Shown here one piece after another: positions 7,011 to 13,950 of a DNA stretch of 20,102 bases; positions within the stretch are counted from its first letter, which is position 1, and each line of letters begins with the position of its first letter. The notes under the pieces were generated by a model. That model did no database searches and was not told the origin of the DNA. It saw only the letters and a program-made list of their open reading frames with translations. This stretch comes from Deltaproteobacteria bacterium (lineage in GTDB: Bacteria > Desulfobacterota > Desulfobulbia > Desulfobulbales > BM004), in contig JAFDBU010000154.1 of NCBI GenBank assembly GCA_019313095.1, positions 1 through 20,102 of the forward strand. Reading direction: 5' to 3'. The position numbers and the translations under genes are program-made.

Positions 7011-8174
7011 ATGATACAGACACAGTCCTTCAGCATCAACCAGCCGACAAGAATTGTCTTTGGTGTAAATAAAGTAAAGCACTTAAGTGACCTGGTAACA
7101 GAACTGGGTGGCAATCGGGTTTTTCTGGTTGCTGATCCCGGCTTGCAGCAGGCCGGAATTATCAACCGGATTTCAGCTGTACTTGATGAAGCGAAAATTC
7201 CCTATACTCTCTATGACAAGGTAACACCGGAACCGGGTCTCAAGCTCGCCGACCAAGGATTGAAGCTGGCTAAAAAAATGAAAGCGGATTGTGTCGTTGG
7301 CGTGGGAGGCGGCTCAGCACTCGACATAGCCAAGGCGATAAGCATTCTATTGACCAATGGCGGCAAAGCGGAGGATTATTTAGGCCTGGGCAAAATTAAA
7401 CTTCAGGGGGTCCCCAAAATTATGATCCCGACAACTGCCGGCACCGGCGCCGAGGTTACTTTCACAGCAGTATTTATTAACGAAAAAACCAATTCCAAAG
7501 GTGGGATGAACGGCGACCCTCTCTATCCGGACGCAACAATACTTGATCCAACGTTAACCTTAAGTCTCCCTGCTCATGTTACGGCAGCTACCGGGATTGA
7601 CGCTTTTACCCATGCCCTCGAGGCCTTTGTTTCTACCCAGTCCCATGCAATATCTGACATGTACGCCCTTGAAGCAATTGACCTGATCAGTAACAATCTA
7701 CGTGTTGCCTATGCCAACGGCGGCAACCTTGAAGCACGTTCAGCAATGCTGCTGGGGAGCCTGCTTGGCGGCAAAGCACTTGCAACCGCCGGCGTTGGCC
7801 TGGTTCATGCCATGGCATATCCCTTGGGTGGCATGTTCAATACTGCCCACGGGCTGGCCAATGCGGTTCTGCTGCCCTATGTGGTTGAATACAATATTAT
7901 CGGATGTCCTGAAAAATATGCCATGATTGCCCAGCTGATGGGATATGAAACCGAAGGAATACCGCTGCGTGAAGCGGCACAGTTGGCTGTGGATGCTATT
8001 CACCAGCTTAATGCGGATGTCGGGATTCCCAATAGTCTCAACGCTCTCAATATCCCGACAAACAAAATTACGGAAATGGCAAAAATTGCTCTGACGGTTA
8101 CAAGACCGGTTGAAAACAATCCAAGGAAGCCGACTTTAGAAGAGGTGATAGCAATTTATGAGGCAGCTTTCTAA
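7011..8174 (+). CDS. Iron-containing alcohol dehydrogenase
   Basis: A 387-residue member of the group III (iron-activated) NAD(P)-dependent alcohol dehydrogenases. The cofactor-binding region has GVGGGSALD (GGGS at 99-102). The metal ligands are Asp197 and His201 (GIDAFTHALEA), His266 (LVHAMAYPLGG) and His280 (NTAHGLANA), all present. Start ATG 7011 is preferred over the in-frame GTG 7005 because GAGG at 6999-7002 is 8 nt before the ATG and only 2 nt before the GTG. Such enzymes interconvert primary alcohols or diols and aldehydes in fermentation or alcohol oxidation; the substrate cannot be read from sequence. The gene stands alone and converges on coaBC with a 5-bp gap and no room for a separate terminator. 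Confidence 0.9.
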   Translation: MIQTQSFSINQPTRIVFGVNKVKHLSDLVTELGGNRVFLVADPGLQQAGIINRISAVLDEAKIPYTLYDKVTPEPGLKLADQGLKLAKKMKADCVVGVGGGSALDIAKAISILLTNGGKAEDYLGLGKIKLQGVPKIMIPTTAGTGAEVTFTAVFINEKTNSKGGMNGDPLYPDATILDPTLTLSLPAHVTAATGIDAFTHALEAFVSTQSHAISDMYALEAIDLISNNLRVAYANGGNLEARSAMLLGSLLGGKALATAGVGLVHAMAYPLGGMFNTAHGLANAVLLPYVVEYNIIGCPEKYAMIAQLMGYETEGIPLREAAQLAVDAIHQLNADVGIPNSLNALNIPTNKITEMAKIALTVTRPVENNPRKPTLEEVIAIYEAAF

Positions 8175-8179
8175 ATGAT

Positions 8180-9388
8180 CTACCGGTTGAGATTCACAAT
8201 TTTATCCCATATCATCTCGGCACACTCTTCTTTGGAACGGAGCGGCAGTTTCTCCAACTGATAATTTCGGTCAATAAGGCTCACCTCGTTTGTATCGGCT
8301 CCGAAACCTGTATCTGTACCAATGATGTCATTTATGACAATCAGGTCCAAGTTCTTTTCTTTAAGTTTTCGCCTGCCTTCTTCAACATGCCCTTTGCTTT
8401 CGGCTGCAAAACCTACAAGCAGGGGACGAATAGCCTTTTTCTTCTTATAGCCGAGTATTTTTAGAATATCGGGATTGGGAATCAGTTCAAGCTCGATTGA
8501 CGTGCCGCTCTTTTTTACTTTCTGCTTCATTTTCTTTCCCGGACGATAGTCGGAAACAGCCGCTGCCATGACCACTATATCAGCGCTTTCGTACTTTGCC
8601 AGTATAGCGTCGTGCATTTCAATACCGGTCATGACATTGATCATCTCCACCCCGGGAGGGGGATCGATTGCGCTGGGGCCGCTGACCAAAATAACTCTGG
8701 CCCCCCTTCGCTTGGCAACTCTTGCCAGAGCATAACCCATTTTCCCGGACGAACGATTGCTGAGAAGCCTGGCAGGATCATAAGACTCCCAGGTGGGACC
8801 GGCGGAGATTAATACGGTCTGACCCTGCAGATCCTGACGGGTAAAAACCGATACAATCTTTTCCCGTGCTGTTTTCCAGTCTACGAGCCTGCCAACTCCA
8901 TCATCACCGCAGGCAAGTTTTCCCTGTTCCGGTTCAATAACAGTATAGCCATACTCCTGCAGCTTGAACAGGTTGGCCTGGGTGGCCTTATGACAGTACA
9001 TATTGCTGTTCATAGCAGGGAAAACAAGAACCTTGGTGTTACCCGCCAAAACAAGGACAGAGAGCAGGTCATCAGCAAACCCATGTGCCAGTTTTGCAAT
9101 AGTTTGCGCCGTGGCAGGTGCGATAACAAACAGGTCGCACTCCCTGGCAAGGGTTATATGTGTCATTTCCTCACCGGCATCCTTTTCGAACATTCCTGTG
9201 TAAACTCTTCTGCCTGAAAGGGATGCAAAAGTCAGGCCGGAAACAAAATGTGTAGCTGCTTCAGTCATAACCACGCTTACTTCAGCCTCTGCCTTGACAA
9301 GCTCCCTTACCCACTCTGCAGCCTTGTACGCTGCAATGGAGCCGCATATGCCGAAAAGAATTTTTTTCCCTGCCAACAAAGTTTTCAT
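8180..9388 (-). CDS. coaBC: Bifunctional phosphopantothenoylcysteine decarboxylase/phosphopantothenate-cysteine ligase
   Basis: A 402-residue enzyme for two steps of coenzyme A synthesis: joining cysteine to 4'-phosphopantothenate, then decarboxylating the product. The N-terminal FMN domain has GICGSIAAYK, catalytic His77 (MTHITLARE), PAMNSNMY with Asn127, and Cys160 (LACGDDGVG). The C-terminal synthetase has SAGPTWESYDPAR, SNRSSGKMG (Asn211) and AAAVSDYRP. The start is the ATG at 9388: it yields numbering within two residues of the E. coli enzyme, while a TTG 12 codons upstream adds an atypical N-terminus. It lies 142 bp after the nitroreductase gene on the same strand. Confidence 0.93.
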   Translation of the reverse strand: MKTLLAGKKILFGICGSIAAYKAAEWVRELVKAEAEVSVVMTEAATHFVSGLTFASLSGRRVYTGMFEKDAGEEMTHITLARECDLFVIAPATAQTIAKLAHGFADDLLSVLVLAGNTKVLVFPAMNSNMYCHKATQANLFKLQEYGYTVIEPEQGKLACGDDGVGRLVDWKTAREKIVSVFTRQDLQGQTVLISAGPTWESYDPARLLSNRSSGKMGYALARVAKRRGARVILVSGPSAIDPPPGVEMINVMTGIEMHDAILAKYESADIVVMAAAVSDYRPGKKMKQKVKKSGTSIELELIPNPDILKILGYKKKKAIRPLLVGFAAESKGHVEEGRRKLKEKNLDLIVINDIIGTDTGFGADTNEVSLIDRNYQLEKLPLRSKEECAEMIWDKIVNLNR

Positions 9389-9478
9389 GAAAGGTCTGCC
9401 ATTAATATTTATTTTTAAGTTCAAATGCTTTAGTCGGCATCATCAAAGCACGAAACTGACAGATAATTTGCTAAAGAT

Positions 9479-9538
9479 ACATATGATATTAGTGATCCCT
9501 GCTGCAGCCTGCAAGACTTTTTACTTTTTATCATATGT
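9479..9538. other. Perfect 10-bp inverted repeat at the nitroreductase 3' end
   Basis: ACATATGATA (9479-9488) and TATCATATGT (9529-9538) are perfect arms separated by 40 bp that contain a GCTGCAGC palindrome. One arm includes the nitroreductase stop codon. On the minus strand it could be a 3' hairpin between the nitroreductase and coaBC coding regions; no U-tract follows. Confidence 0.35.
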
Positions 9539-10040
9539 GCCTCAATAGCAGTTCGGATAACTTTTTCCGTTTCGATTTCTGGTTATGATGGAGTGGATAT
9601 CCCAGGGCAACTACCGCCATGAGATCGAAATTGTCTGAAAGTCCGAGAATACTGTTTACTGCATCCTTGTTTTTCAGGATCTGTCCCAGCCAGACAGCTC
9701 CCAGGTCCAGGGCTTCAGCCGCAAGGAGCATATTCTGGATACAGGCGCCGGCTGACTGATGGTCCTTCACCGCATCATACATTTCATCCTTGGCCAAGTA
9801 TACTGCTATCAGGGCGTTGGCGCCTCTGACTATGTGACCGTAATGTGTCTGCCCGGCCAATTTTTCCTTAAAAGAAGAATCCTGAATGATTACAAAACGC
9901 CAGGGCTGATTATTCAATCCGGATGGGGCCCAGATACCTGCCTTTACTATCTCATGCAGTTTTTCTAGAGATATTCCCCTGACATTGAATTCACGTATAC
10001 TCCGACGTTTATAAATTGCTTCCAGAACCGGTGAATTCAT
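9531..10040 (-). CDS. Nitroreductase-family flavoprotein
   Basis: A 169-residue FMN-dependent oxidoreductase of the nitroreductase superfamily. The N-terminus has the FMN-phosphate motif KRRSIREF, then WAPSGLNNQPWRFVII, and the C-terminal half has the helix SAGACIQNMLLAAEALDLGAVW and ALGYP. Such proteins act on nitroaromatics, quinones or flavins, or in dehalogenation; the substrate here is unknown. The start is the ATG at 10040, with GAGGAA about 8 nt upstream; a TTG six codons earlier is less likely. A 14-bp perfect palindrome lies 32 bp upstream of the ATG. Confidence 0.88.
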   Translation of the reverse strand: MNSPVLEAIYKRRSIREFNVRGISLEKLHEIVKAGIWAPSGLNNQPWRFVIIQDSSFKEKLAGQTHYGHIVRGANALIAVYLAKDEMYDAVKDHQSAGACIQNMLLAAEALDLGAVWLGQILKNKDAVNSILGLSDNFDLMAVVALGYPLHHNQKSKRKKLSELLLRHI

Positions 10041-10071
10041 ATTTCTTTTCCTCAACAAAAAGATTTTTATC

Positions 10072-10085
10072 TACAAAATTTTGTA
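10072..10085. promoter_or_regulatory. 14-bp perfect palindrome upstream of the nitroreductase gene
   Basis: TACAAAATTTTGTA is a perfect dyad in the 219-bp divergent region between the nitroreductase and tatD genes, 32 bp before the nitroreductase ATG. This is a typical position for the binding site of a dimeric repressor, but no regulator gene is adjacent. In AT-rich sequence a chance palindrome is possible. Confidence 0.35.
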
Positions 10086-10163
10086 TTTTTTGAATCTGTA
10101 TAAGAAAAAATGATGACTGTCAACCACATCACCGTAGGACCAAATTGGTTTGTAATAATTTTT

Positions 10164-10177
10164 TGCTATCCCTAGCA
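10164..10177. other. Small hairpin in the divergent nitroreductase/tatD region
   Basis: TGCTA, loop TCCC, TAGCA, preceded by a T-run on the plus strand. On the minus strand the stem is followed by an A-run, so it is not a terminator in either direction. Regulatory role unknown. Confidence 0.2.
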
Positions 10178-10219
10178 GATATTTTCATGAAAAAGAGTAA
10201 ATAAGCGGATTGCCTCATT

Positions 10220-10225
10220 TATAAT
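10220..10225 (+). promoter_or_regulatory. Candidate -10 box for the tatD-yggS transcript
   Basis: A consensus TATAAT lies 34 bp before the tatD ATG. The -35 at 17 bp spacing (GTAAAT) is poor, so this is only a candidate. Confidence 0.25.
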
Positions 10226-10259
10226 AATCTGGTAGAAAGTCGGCTCGGAGCAAAACCTT

Positions 10260-11084
10260 ATGGGAAAGAAAAAAAAGCATGCAAATCTGCCGCGGCTGCC
10301 GGACGGCTTAAACGTCATTGACACCCATTGCCATCTTGATATGATCAGCTCAGCGATTGATGTTGGTACAACTGTTGCCAGAGCTGTTGCCGCAGGTGTT
10401 ACCCCGATAATTACTGTCGGTATTGATCTTGAAAGTTCCCAGAAAGCCATTCAGCTTGCAGGTCAATACGATCCAGTATATGCAACAGTCGGGATACATC
10501 CACACAATGTGCAGCAATTAGATGAAAGGATATATGCCGAACTGGCGAAACTCTGCAAATATCCAAAAGTTGTGGCATATGGCGAAATTGGCCTTGATTA
10601 TGTCAAACAGTATGCTCCGAGAAATATTCAGCTGGAACACTTTGAACGCCAGATTGATTTGGCTCGGACTATGCCTCTTCCCCTGGTGATTCATGACCGT
10701 GCCGCGCATGATGATATACTCCATATCCTTAATCAAAAACGACCTTTTTCTGCGGGCGGAGTAATGCATTGTTTTTCAGGTGACTGGCATTTTGCAAAAA
10801 GAGTGCTGGATCTGGGTTTCTATATTTCCATTCCTGGAGTAGTGACATTTAACAACGCGGCTGCCATACAGGAGGTTGTCCAGAAAATTCCTCTTGAAAG
10901 GTTGACACTGGAAACAGATGCTCCTTTTCTAACACCAGAGCCAATGCGCGGCAAAAAGAACTTCCCTGAATACGTGATGTATACAGCCCAAAAAATAGCT
11001 GACCTGCGTGGTCTGCCCCTTGAAAAACTGGCGCGTATTACTACAGAAAACGGTTTCAGGCTTTTTAATTTTACAAACCATTAA
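10260..11084 (+). CDS. tatD: TatD-family metal-dependent hydrolase
   Basis: A 274-residue TIM-barrel hydrolase of the TatD family, whose members act as metal-dependent DNases or, in some lineages, D-aminoacyl-tRNA deacylases. The metal sites are complete: DTHCHLD (21-27), GIHPHN, GEIGLDY, VIHDR, MHCFSG and ETDAPFLTPEPMRGK. A basic N-terminal run (GKKKKH) precedes the barrel. GGAG 12-15 nt upstream supports ATG 10260. The PLPBP gene follows after 31 bp, so the two form an operon. Confidence 0.92.
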   Translation: MGKKKKHANLPRLPDGLNVIDTHCHLDMISSAIDVGTTVARAVAAGVTPIITVGIDLESSQKAIQLAGQYDPVYATVGIHPHNVQQLDERIYAELAKLCKYPKVVAYGEIGLDYVKQYAPRNIQLEHFERQIDLARTMPLPLVIHDRAAHDDILHILNQKRPFSAGGVMHCFSGDWHFAKRVLDLGFYISIPGVVTFNNAAAIQEVVQKIPLERLTLETDAPFLTPEPMRGKKNFPEYVMYTAQKIADLRGLPLEKLARITTENGFRLFNFTNH

Positions 11085-11115
11085 CAGTTTAACCGGCCTC
11101 ACATCTCCTTTGCGT

Positions 11116-11817
11116 ATGTTACCTGATAATCTAACAGAAATTAAAGGCCGCATTGCAGCTGCCGCATCCCGGGCCAACCGTTCATCGTACGTAATAAAGC
11201 TTGTGGCTGTTTCCAAACTGGTACCGGTTGAAAGAATTATTGAGGCTCTGGATCTCGGTCACTCTATTTTCGGCGAAAATTACATTCAAGAAGCACTTGA
11301 AAAAATACCTTGTATAAATAATCAGGTAAAACAGAAAGCTGTATTCCACTTCATAGGCAAACTGCAGAGTAACAAGGCAAAAAAAGCGGCAGAGCTTTTT
11401 GATGTCATTGAAACAATTGACAGTATCAAACTGGGTCTTTTACTTGAAAAGCATTGTGCTGGCTTAAACAAAAAAATGACCGCCTATGTGCAGGTCAACG
11501 TAGGAGGCGAAGGTCAAAAATCCGGTATTGCGCCCCAAGAGTGTGAAAAAATTATTCAGGGCCTGAGTCACTGTCAGTTTCTGAACATTGTCGGCCTTAT
11601 GACCATGCCGCCATATTTCGCCGATCCTGCCGGGGCACGGCAATACTTTATTAAACTTCGCCAACTTGCCGAAAAATTGAAAGCAAAAGGGTTACTGGGG
11701 CAACATGGCCCGGTTGAACTCTCCATGGGAATGTCAGGTGATTTTGAAGTGGCTATAGAGGAAGGTGCAACCGTTGTCCGAATAGGCACTGCAATATTTG
11801 GTAAACGCTCGGATTAA
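11116..11817 (+). CDS. YggS/PLPBP-family pyridoxal-phosphate homeostasis protein
   Basis: A 233-residue PLP-binding protein without known enzymatic activity, involved in vitamin B6 and amino-acid homeostasis. Features: KLVAVSK with PLP lysine Lys34, GENYIQEA, HFIGKLQSNK, GLMTMPP, and C-terminal LSMGMSGDFEVAIEEGATVVRIGTAIFG. I chose ATG 11116 because it gives the usual length of about 230; the frame is open back to 11008, but that stretch is the out-of-frame end of tatD. No strong Shine-Dalgarno is visible, consistent with translation coupled to tatD 31 bp upstream. Confidence 0.9.
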   Translation: MLPDNLTEIKGRIAAAASRANRSSYVIKLVAVSKLVPVERIIEALDLGHSIFGENYIQEALEKIPCINNQVKQKAVFHFIGKLQSNKAKKAAELFDVIETIDSIKLGLLLEKHCAGLNKKMTAYVQVNVGGEGQKSGIAPQECEKIIQGLSHCQFLNIVGLMTMPPYFADPAGARQYFIKLRQLAEKLKAKGLLGQHGPVELSMGMSGDFEVAIEEGATVVRIGTAIFGKRSD

Positions 11818-11938
11818 TCTTTGCAATAATATTATGTAGAAATTATAGTTTTTAAGAAATAATATTTCCCTTTATCTTATCTAGCGCCTCCTTAAGGTGA
11901 TTAGTTAACAGTTAATTTATCTTAACCGGGTTTTATAC

Positions 11939-13252
11939 ATGAAAATAACTATCATTGGAACCGGATATGTAGGGCTTGTAACCGGCACGTGTCTTTCTGA
12001 GTTTGGACATGAGGTCATCTGTGTTGATAAAGATGAAAACAAGATTTCAGAACTGCGGTCAGGGAAAGTCCCTATTTATGAGCCGGGCTTAGAAAGCCTT
12101 GTCCAGAAAAATGTTCATGAAAAGCGGTTACAATTTGACACTGAGGCACGCAATGCTGTGCCATGGGCTGATACAATATTTATCGCTGTCGGCACACCAG
12201 CAAACAGACGCGGTGACGGATATGCCGACCTCTCCTTTATTTATGATGCTGCCAGAGAAATTGCCCCGCTATTGAATGAATATACCCTGATAGTGAATAA
12301 AAGCACCTCCCCTGTCGGCACAGCCCGTCAGATTGCCAGAATCATCCGGGAAACAAACCCTGGCGCCGATTTTGATATTGCATCAAATCCGGAATTTCTC
12401 AGGGAAGGCGCGGCGATCAATGACTTCATGCGGCCGAACCGAGTAGTCATCGGAGTCGAAACTGAACGTGCAGCTGCTGTTTTGCGGGACATCTACAAAC
12501 CGCTTTATCTGATCGAAACACCTATCGTGCAGGCGGATATTGAAACCGCCGAACTGATAAAATATGCCGCAAACGCTTTTCTTGCAGTCAAAATAAGCTA
12601 TATAAATGAAATGGCAGTTTTGTGTGAAAATCTTGGCGCAGATGTTATAAAACTGGCAAAGGCCATAGGTTTGGACAACAGGATCGGTTCCAAATTTCTC
12701 CACCCGGGACCAGGCTACGGCGGGTCCTGCTTTCCCAAAGATACTCTGGCATTAAGCAGGATGGCTCAGGAAAACGGCACAGGGGTTCGTATTGTCGAAG
12801 CTGCCATTGAAGTTAATGCTGCCCAGAAAGCACGGATGATAAAAAAAATTCGTGATGCCTTGGGAGGCAGTGAAGCCGGAAAAATCATCGGAGTTTTAGG
12901 TCTTACATTCAAACCTGAAACCGATGACATACGGGATGCCCCCTCCCTTACAATATTGCCGGCTTTACTTGAAAAAGGAGCCAGTATACAAGTGCACGAT
13001 CCTCAGGGCATGCAGGAGGCAAAAAACTATCTGCCGGCTGGAATTAAATACAAGGAAGATCAATATCAGGTCTGCGAAGGGGCTGACGTTTTAATCCTGA
13101 TGACTGAGTGGAATCAGTATCGGGCGCTTGACATGAAGAGAATAAAATCCTTAATGCGGAGTGCCGTGTTCGTTGATCTGCGGAATGTCTATGAACCGGG
13201 AGAGATGAAAGCGCTTGGTTTTGCCTATTTTGGGGTTGGACGATCCGGCTAG
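11939..13252 (+). CDS. ugd: UDP-glucose 6-dehydrogenase
   Basis: A 437-residue NAD-dependent enzyme converting UDP-glucose to UDP-glucuronate for surface polysaccharides. N-terminal Rossmann motif GTGYVGLVTGTCLSE (7-21), then KSTSPVGTA (121-129), ASNPEFLREG (148-157), the central helix with Lys208 (ELIKYAANA), catalytic Cys264 in GYGGSCFPKD (259-268), and the C-terminal NAD-binding-like domain with GLTFKPETDDIRDAPS. The length is standard and all catalytic residues are present. It follows the PLPBP gene by 121 bp. No glycosyltransferase or other polysaccharide genes lie in the window. The upstream ribosome-binding site is weak. Confidence 0.95.
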   Translation: MKITIIGTGYVGLVTGTCLSEFGHEVICVDKDENKISELRSGKVPIYEPGLESLVQKNVHEKRLQFDTEARNAVPWADTIFIAVGTPANRRGDGYADLSFIYDAAREIAPLLNEYTLIVNKSTSPVGTARQIARIIRETNPGADFDIASNPEFLREGAAINDFMRPNRVVIGVETERAAAVLRDIYKPLYLIETPIVQADIETAELIKYAANAFLAVKISYINEMAVLCENLGADVIKLAKAIGLDNRIGSKFLHPGPGYGGSCFPKDTLALSRMAQENGTGVRIVEAAIEVNAAQKARMIKKIRDALGGSEAGKIIGVLGLTFKPETDDIRDAPSLTILPALLEKGASIQVHDPQGMQEAKNYLPAGIKYKEDQYQVCEGADVLILMTEWNQYRALDMKRIKSLMRSAVFVDLRNVYEPGEMKALGFAYFGVGRSG

Positions 13253-13261
13253 ATTTTGAAT

Positions 13262-13286
13262 CTTTTCGCTACAGGTAAGCGAAAAG
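13262..13286 (+). other. 9-bp hairpin overlapping repeat copy B
   Basis: CTTTTCGCT (13262-13270) and AGCGAAAAG (13278-13286) form a perfect stem around ACAGGTA. It competes with the conserved stem of the repeat element (13267-13297), so only one of the two can form at a time. Confidence 0.4.
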
Positions 13287-13304
13287 CTCGAGTAGCGAGG
13301 AATG
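13267..13304 (+). repeat. Dispersed 38-nt hairpin element, copy B
   Basis: CGCTAC (13267-13272) pairs with GTAGCG (13292-13297) around AGGTAAGCGAA, five variable bases and CGA; AGGAATG follows. It matches copy A at 5135-5172 with two compensating base-pair changes in the stem. It sits 15 bp after the ugd stop codon. Confidence 0.6.
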
Positions 13305-13317
13305 CTCCCTCAAAGGG

Positions 13318-13358
13318 CCTTAAAGCTCTTCCCTGTGCAACTGGGAAGAGCTTTAAGG
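13318..13358. terminator. Strong 16-bp hairpin between convergent genes
   Basis: CCTTAAAGCTCTTCCC (13318-13333) and GGGAAGAGCTTTAAGG (13343-13358) pair perfectly around a 9-nt loop. It lies between ugd (plus) and the PxxKW gene (minus), where it would separate both transcripts. No proper U-tract follows on either strand, so it may act as a weak bidirectional terminator or a 3'-end-protecting hairpin. Confidence 0.55.
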
Positions 13359-13385
13359 AAACAACAGGTTTTCAGATAGAATACA

Positions 13386-13601
13386 TTATTTCCCGGAAGC
13401 CCTTTTTGATGCCTTAAGGGGATTTACTCTGACCGTTTGTACCACTATCTCAGGTTTGGCATGGGTGGCGAAATTGCAGAAACCATTTCGCCATTTGGCC
13501 GCAGGATTTGCATAGGTCTTGCAAAACTTGTCATTCTCTTCGGCAATGATTCGCTCACATCCTTCACATTTTTCAACTATCGGTTTAAAAAAACTCTGCA
13601 T
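13386..13601 (-). CDS. PxxKW-type cysteine-rich small protein
   Basis: A 71-residue protein with four cysteines arranged Cys12-x2-Cys15, Cys27 and Cys42, and the motif PAAKW at 33-37, followed by NFATH and a basic tail NPLKASKRASGK. It matches my recollection of the PxxKW cysteine-rich family from Desulfobacterota. The four cysteines suggest a small zinc- or iron-sulphur-binding knuckle; the ligand and function are unknown. There is no signal peptide or membrane segment, so it is probably cytoplasmic. AAGGAG directly upstream supports the ATG at 13601. It is a single gene with an unusual promoter-terminator leader, described separately. Confidence 0.8.
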   Translation of the reverse strand: MQSFFKPIVEKCEGCERIIAEENDKFCKTYANPAAKWRNGFCNFATHAKPEIVVQTVRVNPLKASKRASGK

Positions 13602-13656
13602 GATATTTTACTCCTTAAAATTAATGAACATCTATCAATATATTCAGGTTATTACT

Positions 13657-13670
13657 CTGCCTTCAGGCAG
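13657..13670. other. Hairpin in the PxxKW gene leader
   Basis: CTGCC, loop TTCA, GGCAG, 56 bp upstream of the PxxKW start. On the plus strand it is followed by CAATATTTTTT, which would look terminator-like, but no plus-strand gene precedes it. More likely part of the minus-strand leader. Confidence 0.35.
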
Positions 13671-13693
13671 CAATATTTTTTAAAATGAAACAA

Positions 13694-13746
13694 TGGCACA
13701 ATGCCTGCATAAAAAAAGAGCCACAACAGGCCCTCCAATCATGCCA
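13694..13746 (-). promoter_or_regulatory. Possible attenuator leader: mutually exclusive terminator and antiterminator pairings
   Basis: Besides the terminator stem, the minus-strand RNA can pair TGGCA (13746-13742) with TGCCA (13698-13694) and GCCTG (13731-13727) with CAGGC (13707-13703). The second pairing uses bases of the terminator's left arm, so the two structures exclude each other. This fits transcription attenuation of the PxxKW gene. The pairings are seen; the regulation is inferred. Confidence 0.35.
13711..13736 (-). terminator. Intrinsic terminator upstream of the PxxKW gene
   Basis: On the minus strand GGGCC pairs with GGCTC (one G-U) around TGTTGT, extended by A-T and G-T pairs, and is followed directly by seven T (13717-13711). 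It starts about 17 nt after the likely transcription start and lies about 110 bp before the only downstream gene, so it would end a transcript of only about 40 nt unless read through. Confidence 0.5.
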
Positions 13747-13759
13747 AAAATAACCTAAT

Positions 13760-13788
13760 ATTTTATTAAAATAAATTCATATTGTCAA
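13760..13788 (-). promoter_or_regulatory. Sigma70-type promoter for the PxxKW gene leader
   Basis: Minus-strand TTGACA (13788-13783), a 17-bp spacer and TAAAAT (13765-13760). This is a near-consensus housekeeping promoter, predicting a start near 13753 and a leader of about 150 nt. Confidence 0.6.
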
Positions 13789-13881
13789 TAACACTAACCT
13801 GATATTTATTTGTCTGCAGATGGGGAATTTGTGCTATTGTTTTAATCTATTATTTCGTTTAATATTAGAAACTTGTTATAT

Positions 13882-13907
13882 GGATACAAACCGAAGTATC
13901 CTACTTC
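13882..13907. promoter_or_regulatory. Overlapping inverted repeats upstream of pilC
   Basis: GGATAC (13882-13887) with GTATCC (13896-13901), and overlapping it GAAGTA (13894-13899) with TACTTC (13902-13907). They lie 43-69 bp before the pilC start and could be a regulator site or alternative leader hairpins. No convincing promoter boxes accompany them. Confidence 0.3.
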
Positions 13908-13950
13908 TTATGCCTATTAGCTGAAAATTCACCTGAAATGAGGGGACCTT

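Larger units (their letters stand above)
13602..13950. other. Divergent regulatory region between the PxxKW gene and pilC
   Basis: These 349 bp contain no gene I can support. They hold the minus-strand promoter, terminator and hairpin of the PxxKW leader (13657-13788) and, toward pilC, two overlapping small inverted repeats (13882-13907) and a GAGGGG ribosome-binding site. The section around 13800-13870 is AT-rich without clear structure. Confidence 0.5.

Noticed and set aside
11008..11115. Upstream extension of the YggS/PLPBP reading frame
   Set aside because: This part is the out-of-frame end of tatD; the family begins near ATG 11116 and the resulting 233 residues match the usual length.
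13437..13688. Plus-strand open frame opposite the PxxKW gene
   Set aside because: It is antisense to a gene with a clear ribosome-binding site and cysteine motif; no independent start signal is seen.
13820..13836. Possible sigma54 promoter (GG...GC) upstream of pilC
   Set aside because: The spacing between GG and GC is 9 rather than 10 bp and the surrounding consensus bases do not match.
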